Positions 10,819 to 20,069 of a stretch of DNA of 64,000 nt are shown here, in pieces (positions within the stretch are counted from its first letter, which is position 1; the number at the start of each line of letters is the position of its first letter). Source of the stretch: [Haemophilus] ducreyi. Lineage in GTDB: Bacteria; Pseudomonadota; Gammaproteobacteria; Enterobacterales; Pasteurellaceae. Under the pieces are notes generated by a model that searched no databases, was not told the DNA's origin, and saw only the letters and a list, made by a program, of their open reading frames with translations. A program made the position numbers and the translations under genes. Location of the stretch: NCBI RefSeq assembly GCF_900109315.1, contig NZ_FOJC01000006.1, positions 62,001-126,000 on the forward strand, given 5' to 3'.

Positions 10819-12501
10819 TTACTCTTGATGTAAAGTTAATTCAGATAAACGAACTTGCCCGAATGGCTCAATATGCGCATTTTTAATCTTTTGATTGACA
10901 AACAAGCTACGCTGAGCATGCAATAAAGGCAAGATAGGCAACTGTTCCTCTAATAATGCCTGTGTCTGTTTATCAATCATATTTCTCACATAAGGCACTT
11001 GATTTGCTTTAGCAATCTCAAGCCATTCATCAAATTGCTGATGACACCAATTCGCTAAGTTAGTAACTTTATTTTGCGTACGGCAACTAAGAATAGGTGA
11101 TAAAAAAGCATTTGGATCCAAATTATTCGCCAACCAACCGGTTAAAATTAAATCATAATCTGCTTTGCCCGCTGCCGCCAATTGAACGACTTTTGCCCGA
11201 CTAACCGGACGAATAATGGCGTCTATATTGATTTTTTTCAGATCATTGCGAATCATTTCCGCCATTTTAAGTGGATGCAAATTATAAACTCGGCTTTCAT
11301 CTAACACCCAAAAAATTAAGCGGTCAAGTTTGGCATTTTTTGCACGTGGTTGGGGCGCTTTATAAGGATATGCAGCTGGATTCTTTTGAGCAAATAACGC
11401 GCTAGGTAATACATTATCCGCCACTTCAGCAGAGCCATAAAACAATGCTTTTACCAAACGCTCGCGGTTAATTGCTTGGGCAATTTGACGACGAAATGCG
11501 ATATCTTGCATTTTTTCTTTTTGCATATTGAATGCTAAAAAGGCTAAATTTGCCCCCGGGCTTTCAACAATTTCATAAGAACTAATTACGCGCCGTTGGC
11601 TAGGTTCTGGTTGAGCAACAATATCACATTCTTGATTCAAATATTTCGCCATTCTACCGGTACTATTTGAGGAAAAATCAACCACTACATTGTTAATTTT
11701 AGCCTTTTCTCCCCAATAAACTGGATTTGGTTTTAAACGCACATATTCATTTTGAATATAATCACTTAATTGATAAACGCCCGTTCCGACAGGTAATAGA
11801 TCTAACTGCGCTAAATTTTCATCTGCATTTAACAATAGTGCATATTCTTTCGATAAAATAACCGCATATTGACTGGCTAAATGCGCCAACACCGAATTAT
11901 CCGGCGCAACTAAATGAATCTTTACTGTATATTCATTCGGTGCTGAAATTTTCACAATTTTCTTTTTTAATGCGACGCTTTCAAAATAAGGATAATGTGC
12001 AAGATTTGCTTTAAAGTGATAAGCATAACGTTGATTTTGCTGAAATTGTTCTTTACTGTCTTCATTAAAATCCAACGCAGGTAATTCTTCAACATTACCA
12101 ATCATACGGTTCAATGAAAACACCACATCTTCCGCATTAAATAAACGTGTTGGCGTAAACCAAGGCGTTTTATGAAAAGCCACTTGCCGACGTAAATTTA
12201 ACGTTATTTCTTTACCATCATCACTCACTGAAAATGTTTCTGCAAGCGATGGTATTACCCTATGCGTATGTCGATCTATTTCAAATAACTTATCATAAAT
12301 TTGCTCTGTCACCACATTCATATTGGTGCCCACATCCGCCTTTTGTGGGTTAAAAGATAAACCTGAAATACTGGTGCAATAAATTAAGCTATCCGCTGAT
12401 AATTCTTTTGGCACTCGAGGTGCAGCATAAGCGGTCGAAATCCAACAGAACACAGCAAAAAAAGGGCTAAATTTAAGGATAGATAACGCTAATATTTTCA
12501 T
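10819..12501 (-). CDS. sapA: periplasmic peptide-binding protein SapA
   Basis: Solute-binding protein of the Sap transporter; in Haemophilus it binds antimicrobial peptides and haem. The protein has 560 residues with a signal peptide cleaved near residue 26 (FCWISTAYA-APRVP). It belongs to family-5 extracellular solute-binding proteins: LIYCTSISGLSFNPQKADVG at the start, DGKEITLNLRRQVAFH near 112. The ATG shares one base with the tyrR stop (TAATG at 12503-12499), implying translational coupling to the regulator. Confidence 0.95.
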   Translation of the reverse strand: MKILALSILKFSPFFAVFCWISTAYAAPRVPKELSADSLIYCTSISGLSFNPQKADVGTNMNVVTEQIYDKLFEIDRHTHRVIPSLAETFSVSDDGKEITLNLRRQVAFHKTPWFTPTRLFNAEDVVFSLNRMIGNVEELPALDFNEDSKEQFQQNQRYAYHFKANLAHYPYFESVALKKKIVKISAPNEYTVKIHLVAPDNSVLAHLASQYAVILSKEYALLLNADENLAQLDLLPVGTGVYQLSDYIQNEYVRLKPNPVYWGEKAKINNVVVDFSSNSTGRMAKYLNQECDIVAQPEPSQRRVISSYEIVESPGANLAFLAFNMQKEKMQDIAFRRQIAQAINRERLVKALFYGSAEVADNVLPSALFAQKNPAAYPYKAPQPRAKNAKLDRLIFWVLDESRVYNLHPLKMAEMIRNDLKKINIDAIIRPVSRAKVVQLAAAGKADYDLILTGWLANNLDPNAFLSPILSCRTQNKVTNLANWCHQQFDEWLEIAKANQVPYVRNMIDKQTQALLEEQLPILPLLHAQRSLFVNQKIKNAHIEPFGQVRLSELTLHQE

Positions 12502-13652
12502 TATTTACCAATTCCATAGGCGCGTAATTTATTTGCCACCGCAGTATGAGAAATGCCTAAACGTTGAGCCAATTTACGTGTACTTGGGTATTCCACATAA
12601 AAACGGCGTAACAACGATGCCTCAAAACGATTAACTAATTCTTCTAAGCTTTTACTTTCATCTAATTCAATTTCATCAAATTTTAATAATGTAGAGGGTA
12701 ATTTTAGGTCTTGAATGGCTAAATTATCACCGCTTGATAAACTACACACGCGGAAAAGCGCATTATACAACTCACGTAAATTACCCGGCCAATGATAAAG
12801 CTGTAGCGCTTGTAAAAAAGTATTGTCATAACTTGGTTTATCAATGGCTAATTGCTGACTAATTTGCTTAATAAAATAGTCCGCTAGCAATAGCAAGTCG
12901 CCTTGTCGCTCACGTAATGGTGGTAATTCTAATGTCAACACATTCAAACGATGATACAAATCTTCTCGCATTTTACCTTCTGAAACTAAAGCGACTAATG
13001 GTTTTTGTGAAGTGCAAATAACACGTACATCAACAGAGATTTCTTTATCTTCACCCACTCTACGGAAAGAACCATCATTCAGAAAACGCAATAGTTTTGC
13101 TTGCATTGACAACGAAAGCTCTGCGACTGAATCTAATAATACTGTGCCACCGTTCGCATATTCAAAAAAACCAATATTTTGCTTACCTTGACCACTATGG
13201 CCAAACATCTCGCTTTCGGCGTCATCGGCTGGTAGCCCTGCACAATTAATGGCAATAAATTTATAATCACAGCGATTACTTAAATCATGACACGCTTTGG
13301 CAAATAAATCTTTACCCGTCCCCGTTTCTCCTTGAATCAATAAGGGCGCATCAAGCTGTGCAAACTTTTTCTGTTGTTCAAACACAACCTGCATTTTATG
13401 GCTCTGTGCAATAATCTGGTCAAATAACACGGTCGTTTGCTTAATAAATGAGGCTTGAGTGATACTAGGGATAACTTGCAATTGTTTGAGCAATTCAGCT
13501 TGTTCATTTTCAGTTAACCTCAAAAACCTCAGTTGAATAACTTCATCAGTAAGATTAATATGTTGAACAGCCTGCTTATTTTCGGCTAACACATGCAAAA
13601 TTTTGGGTAACGTGATAAGTTTATCGGTGCATTCAATACGTAATTGAGTCAT
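12501..13652 (-). CDS. tyrR: TyrR-like transcriptional regulator
   Basis: Regulator of aromatic amino acid metabolism and transport, 383 residues, against about 510 in E. coli. The shorter N-terminus (about 80 residues) leaves little room for the full ACT-PAS region, as in other Pasteurellaceae TyrR. The AAA+ domain has Walker A GETGTGKDLFAKA (near 107) and Walker B GGTVLLDS. The GAFTGA loop of sigma-54 activators is absent, as expected for TyrR, which works with sigma-70. The C-terminal helix-turn-helix is STRKLAQRLGISHTAVANKL. It heads the sap transcript with a 1-nt overlap to sapA. Confidence 0.88.
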   Translation of the reverse strand: MTQLRIECTDKLITLPKILHVLAENKQAVQHINLTDEVIQLRFLRLTENEQAELLKQLQVIPSITQASFIKQTTVLFDQIIAQSHKMQVVFEQQKKFAQLDAPLLIQGETGTGKDLFAKACHDLSNRCDYKFIAINCAGLPADDAESEMFGHSGQGKQNIGFFEYANGGTVLLDSVAELSLSMQAKLLRFLNDGSFRRVGEDKEISVDVRVICTSQKPLVALVSEGKMREDLYHRLNVLTLELPPLRERQGDLLLLADYFIKQISQQLAIDKPSYDNTFLQALQLYHWPGNLRELYNALFRVCSLSSGDNLAIQDLKLPSTLLKFDEIELDESKSLEELVNRFEASLLRRFYVEYPSTRKLAQRLGISHTAVANKLRAYGIGK

Positions 13653-13854
13653 TCTTTTCGCCTTAATTTAAGCAGGGATATTAGTGAGTAATGATACATC
13701 GAAAAACTATTTTTGGAAACTTTTGTTTACAACAATATACCTGAATTTAGTCATTCTTATTTACATTATAAAATCAATCCCATACACTTTTAGCAGTTTA
13801 TGAAAATGTAAGCGGTTGAATTTAGCTTATTTTTACAATATTAAAAGGATCATT

Positions 13855-14439
13855 ATGTATTTAGAACAAATTAAAGGCGAACTTCAAGAAGCAGCCGACG
13901 TATTAGCTAAATTTATGGCTGATGAAAAAAATATTCAATTAATTCAAGAAGCAGCGCTATTAATTGCTAACAGTTTCAAACAAGGTGGTAAAGTACTCTC
14001 TTGTGGCAATGGCGGTTCTCACTGTGATGCCATGCATTTCGCCGAAGAATTAACCGGGCGTTATCGCGAAAATCGCCCCGCTTATCCTGCTATTGCGATT
14101 TCTGATGTCAGCCATTTAAGCTGTGTAAGTAATGATTTTGGTTATGAATACGTCTTTTCCCGCTACATAGAAGCGGTTGGTCAAACGGGTGATGTACTCT
14201 TTGGTTTATCCACTTCTGGTAACTCAAAAAATGTATTAAATGCAATTAACATCGCAAAAGAAAAAGGAATGAAAGTGATTGCTTTAACAGGCAAAGATAG
14301 CGGGCAAATGGCAGGATTAGCAGATGTTGAAATTCGTGTTCCCCATTTTCGCTATGCCGATCGCACTCAAGAAATTCATATTAAAGTTATTCATATTTTA
14401 ATGATGTTAATTGAGTTCGAAATGGCGAAAACCGCCTAA
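13855..14439 (+). CDS. gmhA: sedoheptulose 7-phosphate isomerase
   Basis: First step of ADP-heptose synthesis for the LPS inner core: sedoheptulose 7-phosphate to D-glycero-D-manno-heptose 7-phosphate. The protein has 194 residues, the usual length, with a SIS domain: [20 protein letters not shown] near 53-72 and [15 protein letters not shown] near 118. The start is the ATG after AAAAGGATCATT. A longer in-frame ORF begins at 13816, but its extra 13 residues are unlike the family. The downstream partner HldE is encoded at 48.3 kb. Confidence 0.97.
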   Translation: MYLEQIKGELQEAADVLAKFMADEKNIQLIQEAALLIANSFKQGGKVLSCGNGGSHCDAMHFAEELTGRYRENRPAYPAIAISDVSHLSCVSNDFGYEYVFSRYIEAVGQTGDVLFGLSTSGNSKNVLNAINIAKEKGMKVIALTGKDSGQMAGLADVEIRVPHFRYADRTQEIHIKVIHILMMLIEFEMAKTA

Positions 14440-14453
14440 CCTTTTACACTAAA

Positions 14454-14477
14454 AAAGGCATTCTAATGAATGCCTTT
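14454..14477 (-). terminator. Rho-independent terminator for the NhaC-family transporter gene
   Basis: A perfect 10-bp stem (AAAGGCATTC/GAATGCCTTT) with a 4-nt loop. On the minus strand the stem runs into six T residues (14456-14451). It also sits 14 bp after gmhA on the plus strand, but that side has no T-tract. Confidence 0.8.
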
Positions 14478-14511
14478 CACAGGTTAAAATCAATTATAAA
14501 GACGGAGAATC

Positions 14512-16053
14512 CTACCGCTTAACCATTACTTCCCCGCTGAGTTTTGCTGATTTTTTCATTTTAAGTATGATAATTAATATCGCCAACACTATTGCAGTTG
14601 AGATAAAACCCAGTAGCGCAGATTGTGTAAAACCAACGACTAAATATCCAACTAATGCACCTGTCGCAACCAATAATACATAAGGTAACTGTGAGGTAAC
14701 GTGATCCATATGATTACATTGTGCTCCAGTTGAAGAAAGAATCGTAGTATCTGAAATCGGCGAACAGTGATCACCACAAACAGCACCCGCCATTACCGCA
14801 GACAAACAAGGCACTAACAAATTAGGACCAACATTAACCGCCATACCTGCTGCAATCGGTAACATAATACCAAAAGTTCCCCAACTGGTTCCTGTTGCAA
14901 AGGCCATTATCGTGCCTAGCACAAATAAAATTGCCGGTAAAAATCCAGGATGAATATTCCCCGAAACTAAAGTTGAGAGATAATCCCCCGTATGCATATC
15001 TTTTACAATACTGCTAATCAACCACCCAAACAACAAAATTGCAATCGCCCCGAACATAGACTGGCAACCAAACCAAACCGCTTTCAAATAATCTGCAGGC
15101 TTAATTAATCCTAAAGTGCAAAGTACCACAGCCAACACACCAGCAAAACCACCGATCACTAACGATAAATTAACGTTTGTATTCTCAAATGCCGCCAATA
15201 AACTAAATGTGTCCAATGCTTGCGAGCCCGTATAAAGCATTGATGCAACTGTAGTAGTAATCAGCACTAAAATAGGAATAATTAATGCATAAACACGCCC
15301 CTGAACACCATCGTTGCCGTTTTCTACTTGCCGTTTATGTGCCAAAGCACGTCGTTCAAAGCGTGCCATTGAACTAAGATCGAAAGAAGTATAAGCAACA
15401 ATAAACACCATAATTAATGCAAATAAAGCGTAATAATTCATTACACTCATCGAAGCAAAAGCACTGATGGCAGTATATTCAGTAATACTATAAGTTGCCA
15501 ACAAACCACCTATTGTCGCAATAATTGAAGCCCCCCAGCTAGATACAGGCATTAACACGCACATAGGTGCTGCCGTGGAATCCAAAATATAAGCTAACTT
15601 TGCACGGGAAATACCGAATTTATCCGTTACCGGGCGCGCGATTGCACCAACAGCTAAACTATGAAAATAATCATCAATAAAAGTAACAAAGGCTAAGCTA
15701 GCCGTTAATAATTTAGCACTACGTCGGGTTTTAATACGTTGTTTTGCCCAATTTGCAAATGCTTGATTACTACCAGAATAATTTAAAAATGCAGTAAATA
15801 TCCCTAATAATAATAAGAAAATAATAATTTGTAATTTACCTAACGAAAATGAATCTTCCGTATAAACTAAACCAATAACAATATTTTTTAAATAAACTAA
15901 ACTATCTATTAATCCCGGGGCTAACATAAATGCCCCAACTAAAATACCAATCCCTAAAGATAATAAAACTTTACGTGTTAAAGTCGCTAGAATAAGCGCT
16001 AATCCGGTCGGAATAACAGATAATAAAGAGTTTGAATAATCAACTAAATTCAT
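14512..16053 (-). CDS. NhaC-family antiporter-type transporter, predicted lysine transporter
   Basis: A multi-spanning membrane protein of 513 residues in the NhaC Na+/H+ antiporter superfamily. C-terminal family motifs are visible: GTSWGTFGIMLPIAAGMAV and AVCGDHCSPISDTTILSSTG. Orthologues in Pasteurellaceae behind a lysine riboswitch have been predicted to be lysine transporters (called LysW). The same riboswitch is seen here, so lysine or Na+-coupled lysine transport is the favoured role. The start is the ATG at 16053 (MNLVDYSNSLLSVIPTG). An ORF reading back to 16245 runs into the riboswitch and its extra 64 residues are not protein-like. Confidence 0.85.
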   Translation of the reverse strand: MNLVDYSNSLLSVIPTGLALILATLTRKVLLSLGIGILVGAFMLAPGLIDSLVYLKNIVIGLVYTEDSFSLGKLQIIIFLLLLGIFTAFLNYSGSNQAFANWAKQRIKTRRSAKLLTASLAFVTFIDDYFHSLAVGAIARPVTDKFGISRAKLAYILDSTAAPMCVLMPVSSWGASIIATIGGLLATYSITEYTAISAFASMSVMNYYALFALIMVFIVAYTSFDLSSMARFERRALAHKRQVENGNDGVQGRVYALIIPILVLITTTVASMLYTGSQALDTFSLLAAFENTNVNLSLVIGGFAGVLAVVLCTLGLIKPADYLKAVWFGCQSMFGAIAILLFGWLISSIVKDMHTGDYLSTLVSGNIHPGFLPAILFVLGTIMAFATGTSWGTFGIMLPIAAGMAVNVGPNLLVPCLSAVMAGAVCGDHCSPISDTTILSSTGAQCNHMDHVTSQLPYVLLVATGALVGYLVVGFTQSALLGFISTAIVLAILIIILKMKKSAKLSGEVMVKR

Positions 16054-16179
16054 AAAATCGCTCAATTTTATAATGAAACTGAAAGTCAAACAAACAAGAG
16101 GATCTACTGAGAAAATTATGTAATCACATACATAATGATAAAAGGTGGATAATCTGAATAGTAAAAATTGAACCAACCC

Positions 16180-16352
16180 TAATAGTAGCACTCCGTAATA
16201 TTGAATTACGACAGTGTCGTCCCTTTCGGCAACGACCCCAACCAACTAAGATGACGCTTAATTGATTTCGGCAAATACGCCTTTCCTTCCCCTTCATCGC
16301 TTTCCACTCAGAAGAAATACTTATCGGATTTGCACCTCTACAATTTGTAGGA
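16180..16352 (-). ncRNA. lysine riboswitch (L box)
   Basis: Read on the minus strand, the conserved L-box words occur in order. GTAGAGGTGC (16341-16332) is in the 5' side, then AAGCGATGAAGGGGAAGG, then TTGGGGTCGTTGCCGAAAGG, CTGTCGT, and GGAGTGCTAC (16194-16185) in the closing side. The outer P1 helix pairs AATTGTAG with CTACTATT, with one mismatch. The aptamer ends about 125 nt before the transporter start. An AT-rich hairpin (ATTATGTA/TACATAAT then TTTTCTC) in that interval could be the expression platform, an inference. Confidence 0.92.
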
Positions 16353-16594
16353 CGATATTAGCTTACCTTAATAATTCAAACTTGCCAACAACTAAATGTA
16401 ACATTTTTAAATGAAAGACGATGTAATTCAACCCATTCTAATTTTTTATTAAATTGAATAAAATTTATAAATAAGCACGAACAATAAAAATTTATTATTT
16501 ACCTAAAAAATATCTTCCGTTACTATTATGAATATATCTAGAATCATTTTTATTCTAGAATTAGAATTATTACTGTATATATTTGGAGAAAAGA

Positions 16595-17005
16595 ATGTCA
16601 GACATCTTAAAAACACTTTCCAATATTCGTAGTTTACGAGTCATTGCAAGAGAAGCAACATTAGAACAAATGGAAACACTACTTGAAAAAGTATCAAAAG
16701 TGATAGAAGAAAAACGAGAAGCAATTAAAGCCCAAGAAGTTGAACAAGCTAAATTTATCGAACGTTTAAATAAATACAAAGAATTATTAGAAAAAGATGG
16801 ACTTTCTGCTGAAGAATTAGTGGTGTTATTAGGTAATTCAAATTCTGAAAGAAAAAAATGTGAAACGCGTAATGCACGCCCAGCTAAATATAAATTTATT
16901 GATGAAAATGGCCACGAGAAAACGTGGACCGGACAAGGACGAACACCCACCGCGATTAAAAAGGCCTTAGAAGCAGGTAAAAACTTAGCATATTTTGCAA
17001 TTTAA
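16595..17005 (+). CDS. hns: H-NS family nucleoid protein
   Basis: Histone-like silencer that binds AT-rich DNA and bridges it, 136 residues. The N-terminal half is helical and charged for oligomerisation (about residues 1-70). The C-terminal DNA-binding domain has the diagnostic loop TWTGQGRTPTAIKKALEAGK near 108-127. The start is the ATG at 16595 with GGAGAAAAGA just upstream; an in-frame TTG at 16583 would overlap that site. It lies downstream of an AT-rich 240-bp region and is followed by its own terminator. Confidence 0.95.
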   Translation: MSDILKTLSNIRSLRVIAREATLEQMETLLEKVSKVIEEKREAIKAQEVEQAKFIERLNKYKELLEKDGLSAEELVVLLGNSNSERKKCETRNARPAKYKFIDENGHEKTWTGQGRTPTAIKKALEAGKNLAYFAI

Positions 17006-17020
17006 TGTTCAACCACGTTA

Positions 17021-17048
17021 AAAGGTCAATATTGCATTGACCTTTTTT
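17021..17048 (+). terminator. Rho-independent terminator of hns
   Basis: A 10-bp perfect stem (AAAGGTCAAT/ATTGACCTTT) with a 5-nt loop, followed by more T residues. It starts 16 bp after the hns stop. Confidence 0.9.
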
Positions 17049-17167
17049 ATAAATCCCCCCCTTACACGCCACACACGATAATAACTATATGTATATGCTG
17101 ATATTTTGCGAAAATATTAAATTTAATGCATTACCATGCATACGTTGCACTGCCTTGAATTGCAGTA

Positions 17168-17716
17168 GTACTCATCATTCATTTCCTTTTCTTTGCTACA
17201 GATATTAGTATTATCAGTGCAAAAATTGCTTCTGCGCTTGTCGACGTATTAACACCAGTAACCGTTATTTTGGGTGCGGTGGATACTCCTACTTGGTTTG
17301 GTTTTGGTGCATTAATCTTATTTTTAATTACTACACGTTTACAACAGTTGCCATTTAAAGCTATGATGAATGATGTAACAGGCGAATATTCGACATTATT
17401 TGCACCATATTTAGGTGCTGTTGGCGCATTCTTCTCCGGTTCGAATACAGTATCTAACTTAACTTTTGGTAGCGTACAATTATCAACTGCAGAAATTACT
17501 GGCATTTCCACTACTTTAGTATTAGCATTACAATCAGTAGGTGGCGCAATGGGTAATATGGTTTGTATCAATAACATTTTAGCCGTCCGCTCAGTCTTGA
17601 ATATTGAAAACCAAGAAGGCCTAATCATCAAGAAAACGGTTGTACCAATGTTTATTTATGGTGTGATTGCTGCCTTAGTCGCGGTGATGATTATTCCTCT
17701 TATCTATGAGCTATAA
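17168..17716 (+). pseudogene. lldP: L-lactate permease remnant (C-terminal third)
   Basis: Only about 180 residues of a roughly 530-residue lactate permease remain. The recognisable frame begins near 17183 with FLFFATDISIISAKIASAL and runs through TPVTVILGAVDTPTWFGFG, YLGAVGAFFSGSNTVSNLTF and ALQSVGGAMGNMVCINNIL. These are the conserved C-terminal membrane segments of LldP/LctP. No upstream ATG or ribosome-binding site fits the family, and the preceding 120 bp show no more permease sequence, so most of the gene is deleted. It lies directly before lutABC, so this was a lactate uptake and oxidation locus. Confidence 0.9.
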
Positions 17717-17775
17717 CATAAAGCGGTACAATAAAATTTAAATTTGAATATTTTTATCATTTTATTCAAGCATAC

Positions 17776-17801
17776 AAAAGGAAGTAATTTTACTTCCTTT
17801 T
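17776..17801 (+). terminator. Terminator after the lldP remnant
   Basis: An 11-bp perfect stem (AAAAGGAAGTA/TACTTCCTTTT) with a 4-nt loop, 59 bp after the lldP stop. It has survived although the permease gene is truncated. Confidence 0.8.
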
Positions 17802-17863
17802 GTCATTTATAACATATTAAATGCAATTATTTCTTATTTTTATTTAAATGTGGGGGTTCTGTT

Positions 17864-18589
17864 ATGAACGTAAATTTTTATGTCACTTGCTTAGCAGATA
17901 TTGTTAAAGCTGGCGTGGCAAAAAACAGCGTATTACTACTGGAAAAATTAGGTTGTAATATTATCTTTTTAGAAAAACAAGGTTGCTGTGGTCAACCTGC
18001 AATTAATAGTGGTTATGCGAAACAAGCATTAGCCGGAATGAAAACATTAGTTGAAACCTTTGAAGTCAGTGATTATCCCATTGTTGCTCCTGCCGGTTCT
18101 TGTGTTTATGCAATCAAAAATTATCCTGAATACTTTAATCGTTTTGGTGAAGCTGATTGGGCAATACGTGCCGAGAAAGTAGCAAAACGTTTTTATGATC
18201 TAACCGATTTTATTGTGAATGTGCTAAAAGTAACTAATGTCGGCGCACGTTTAACCGGTAAAGCCGTTTACCATCCTTCTTGTAGTTTGACGCGTAAATT
18301 AGGTGTAGTAAATGAACCGCTTACCCTACTACAAAATATTCAAGGATTACAATTACTCCCTATTCACAACCAACAAACTTGTTGTGGTTTTGGGGGGACT
18401 TTTGCAGTCAAAATGGCAGAGATATCAGGTGAAATGGTCACAGAGAAAGTGGCTAATATTACTGAAGTTGATCCCGAATACTTAATCGGTGCTGATGTAA
18501 GTTGCTTAATGAATATTGCCGGTCGTTTAAACCGAGAAGGCAAAAACGTAAAAGTGATGCACATTGCAGAAGCATTAATGCAAGAATAA
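17864..18589 (+). CDS. lutA: L-lactate oxidation protein LutA (CCG-domain iron-sulfur subunit)
   Basis: Subunit of the LutABC (YkgEFG) complex that oxidises L-lactate to pyruvate. The protein has 241 residues with the two cysteine-rich CCG domains intact: EKQGCCGQPAINSGYAKQAL near 37-56 and QQTCCGFGGTFAVKMAEISG near 170-189. PSCSLTRKLG and APAGSCVYAIK hold further conserved cysteines. The frame is open, but its partners lutB and lutC, 15 and about 1480 bp downstream, are broken. LutA is therefore probably functionless here despite being intact. Confidence 0.93.
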   Translation: MNVNFYVTCLADIVKAGVAKNSVLLLEKLGCNIIFLEKQGCCGQPAINSGYAKQALAGMKTLVETFEVSDYPIVAPAGSCVYAIKNYPEYFNRFGEADWAIRAEKVAKRFYDLTDFIVNVLKVTNVGARLTGKAVYHPSCSLTRKLGVVNEPLTLLQNIQGLQLLPIHNQQTCCGFGGTFAVKMAEISGEMVTEKVANITEVDPEYLIGADVSCLMNIAGRLNREGKNVKVMHIAEALMQE

Positions 18590-18603
18590 AGGGGGGGAAT
18601 AAA

Positions 18604-19989
18604 ATGTCACATTTACAAACTAGCAATCTCCCATTTAAACAACGCGTTGATCAACAAGTACATAATGAAATAATGCGCAAAGCGGTAATAAACGCGCAAG
18701 AAACTATCGGTCAAAATCGATGAATTAGGCCATTGGGAAGAATGGCGTGATCTTTCTAAACAATTCCGTAACCACGTTTTAGCTAATTTAGATGCTTATT
18801 TATATCAATTAAGCGAAAAAGTTAAGCAAAATGGGGGGCATGTTTTCTTTGCAGAAACGGCAGAAGAAGCGACCGCTTATATTCGAAAAGTTGCCTTAGC
18901 CCAAAAAGCAAAAACAATTGTTAAATCAAAATCAATGGTGACTGAAGAAATTGGTATGAATCACGTCTTAGAAGCTGAAGGCATCAACGTGGTTGAAACA
19001 GACCTTGGTGAATATTTACTGCAAATTGTAAGCGATAAACCTTCGCATATTGTCGTACCTGCTATCCATAAAGATCGCCATCGTATTCGTAAAGAATTAC
19101 ACGAAAAATTAGGCTATACAGGCAGTGAACAGCCTGAAGAAATGAATGCATTTGTGCGTAAAACGTTACGAAAAGATTTCTTAAATGCTGATATTGGTAT
19201 TTCGGGCTGTAATTTTGCAGTAGCAGAGTTTGCTTAGTTACTAACAAAGGCAACTTACGTTTAGCGACAACCTTACCCAAAACACATATTGCCGTAATGG
19301 GAATGGAACGTTTAGCCCCCACTTTCAAAGAAGTAGATGCTTTAATTACAATGCTTTGCCGTAGTGCGGTAGGCGCAAAATTGACCGCATATAATACTTG
19401 GTTAACAGGCCCTCGTCTTGAAGGTGAAACAGATGGCCCTGAAGATTTCCACTTAGTTATTGTTGACAATGGTCGGTCCAAAATTCTAGCAAGTGAATTT
19501 GCTTAAGTATTACGTTGTATTCGTTGTGGTGCTTGTTTAAATACTTGCCCAGCTTACCGTCAAATTGGTGGCCATGGTTATGGCTCAATTTATCCAGGCC
19601 CAATTGGTGCCGTGATTTCACCATTATTAGGCGGTTATGATGAATTCAAAGATTTACCCTATGCTTGTTCGTTATGTACCGTGTGTAATAGCGTTTGTCC
19701 GGTCAAAATTCCATTGGCGCAATTAATTCTTAAACACCGCGAAAAATTAGTTGAAGAAGGAAGAACGCCAAAAGGTGAGCAACTCGCGATTAAAGGGTTT
19801 AGCTTTGCGAATTCACATCCAAGCCTTTGGGGAGCGGGCGTAAAAATAGGTGCCAAAATTGCAGCTAAATTCATTAAAAATGGCAAAGCGCCGTTACAAC
19901 CTGGTGCGTTAGGTGAATGGACAAAAGCACATGATTTACCCAATCCGGAAGGTCAAAGTTTCCGTGAGTGGTTTGCAAATCGTAAATAA
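18604..19989 (+). pseudogene. lutB: broken lutB (L-lactate oxidation iron-sulfur protein)
   Basis: Would encode the roughly 470-residue LutB/YkgF ferredoxin-like subunit. It starts at the ATG after AAGGGGGG at 18591-18597. The first frame ends at 18723 (TGA); homology resumes one frame over ([16 protein letters not shown]). Near 19228-19242 a net indel of about 10 nt after FAVAE returns to the first frame ([16 protein letters not shown]). An in-frame TAA at 19504-19506 then replaces the expected Glu before VLRCIRCGACLNTCPAYR. The 4Fe-4S cysteine motifs CIRCGACLNTCP and CSLCTVCNSVCPVK remain in sequence. Two frameshifts plus a stop make it non-functional. Confidence 0.95.
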
Positions 19990-20069
19990 TTATTTATTAC
20001 CAACATAATTGTCCAAAATTCATTAACTTTTTAATGTGCGTATTAAATACGCCTTTACTGGATTACTCA

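Noticed and set aside
12501-13652. TyrR lacking the GAFTGA loop as a damaged sigma-54 activator
   Set aside because: TyrR is a known exception that acts with sigma-70; the absence is normal.
16054-16245. 64-residue N-terminal extension of the NhaC-family protein
   Set aside because: The extension runs into the lysine aptamer and is not like the family; the ATG at 16053 gives the expected start.
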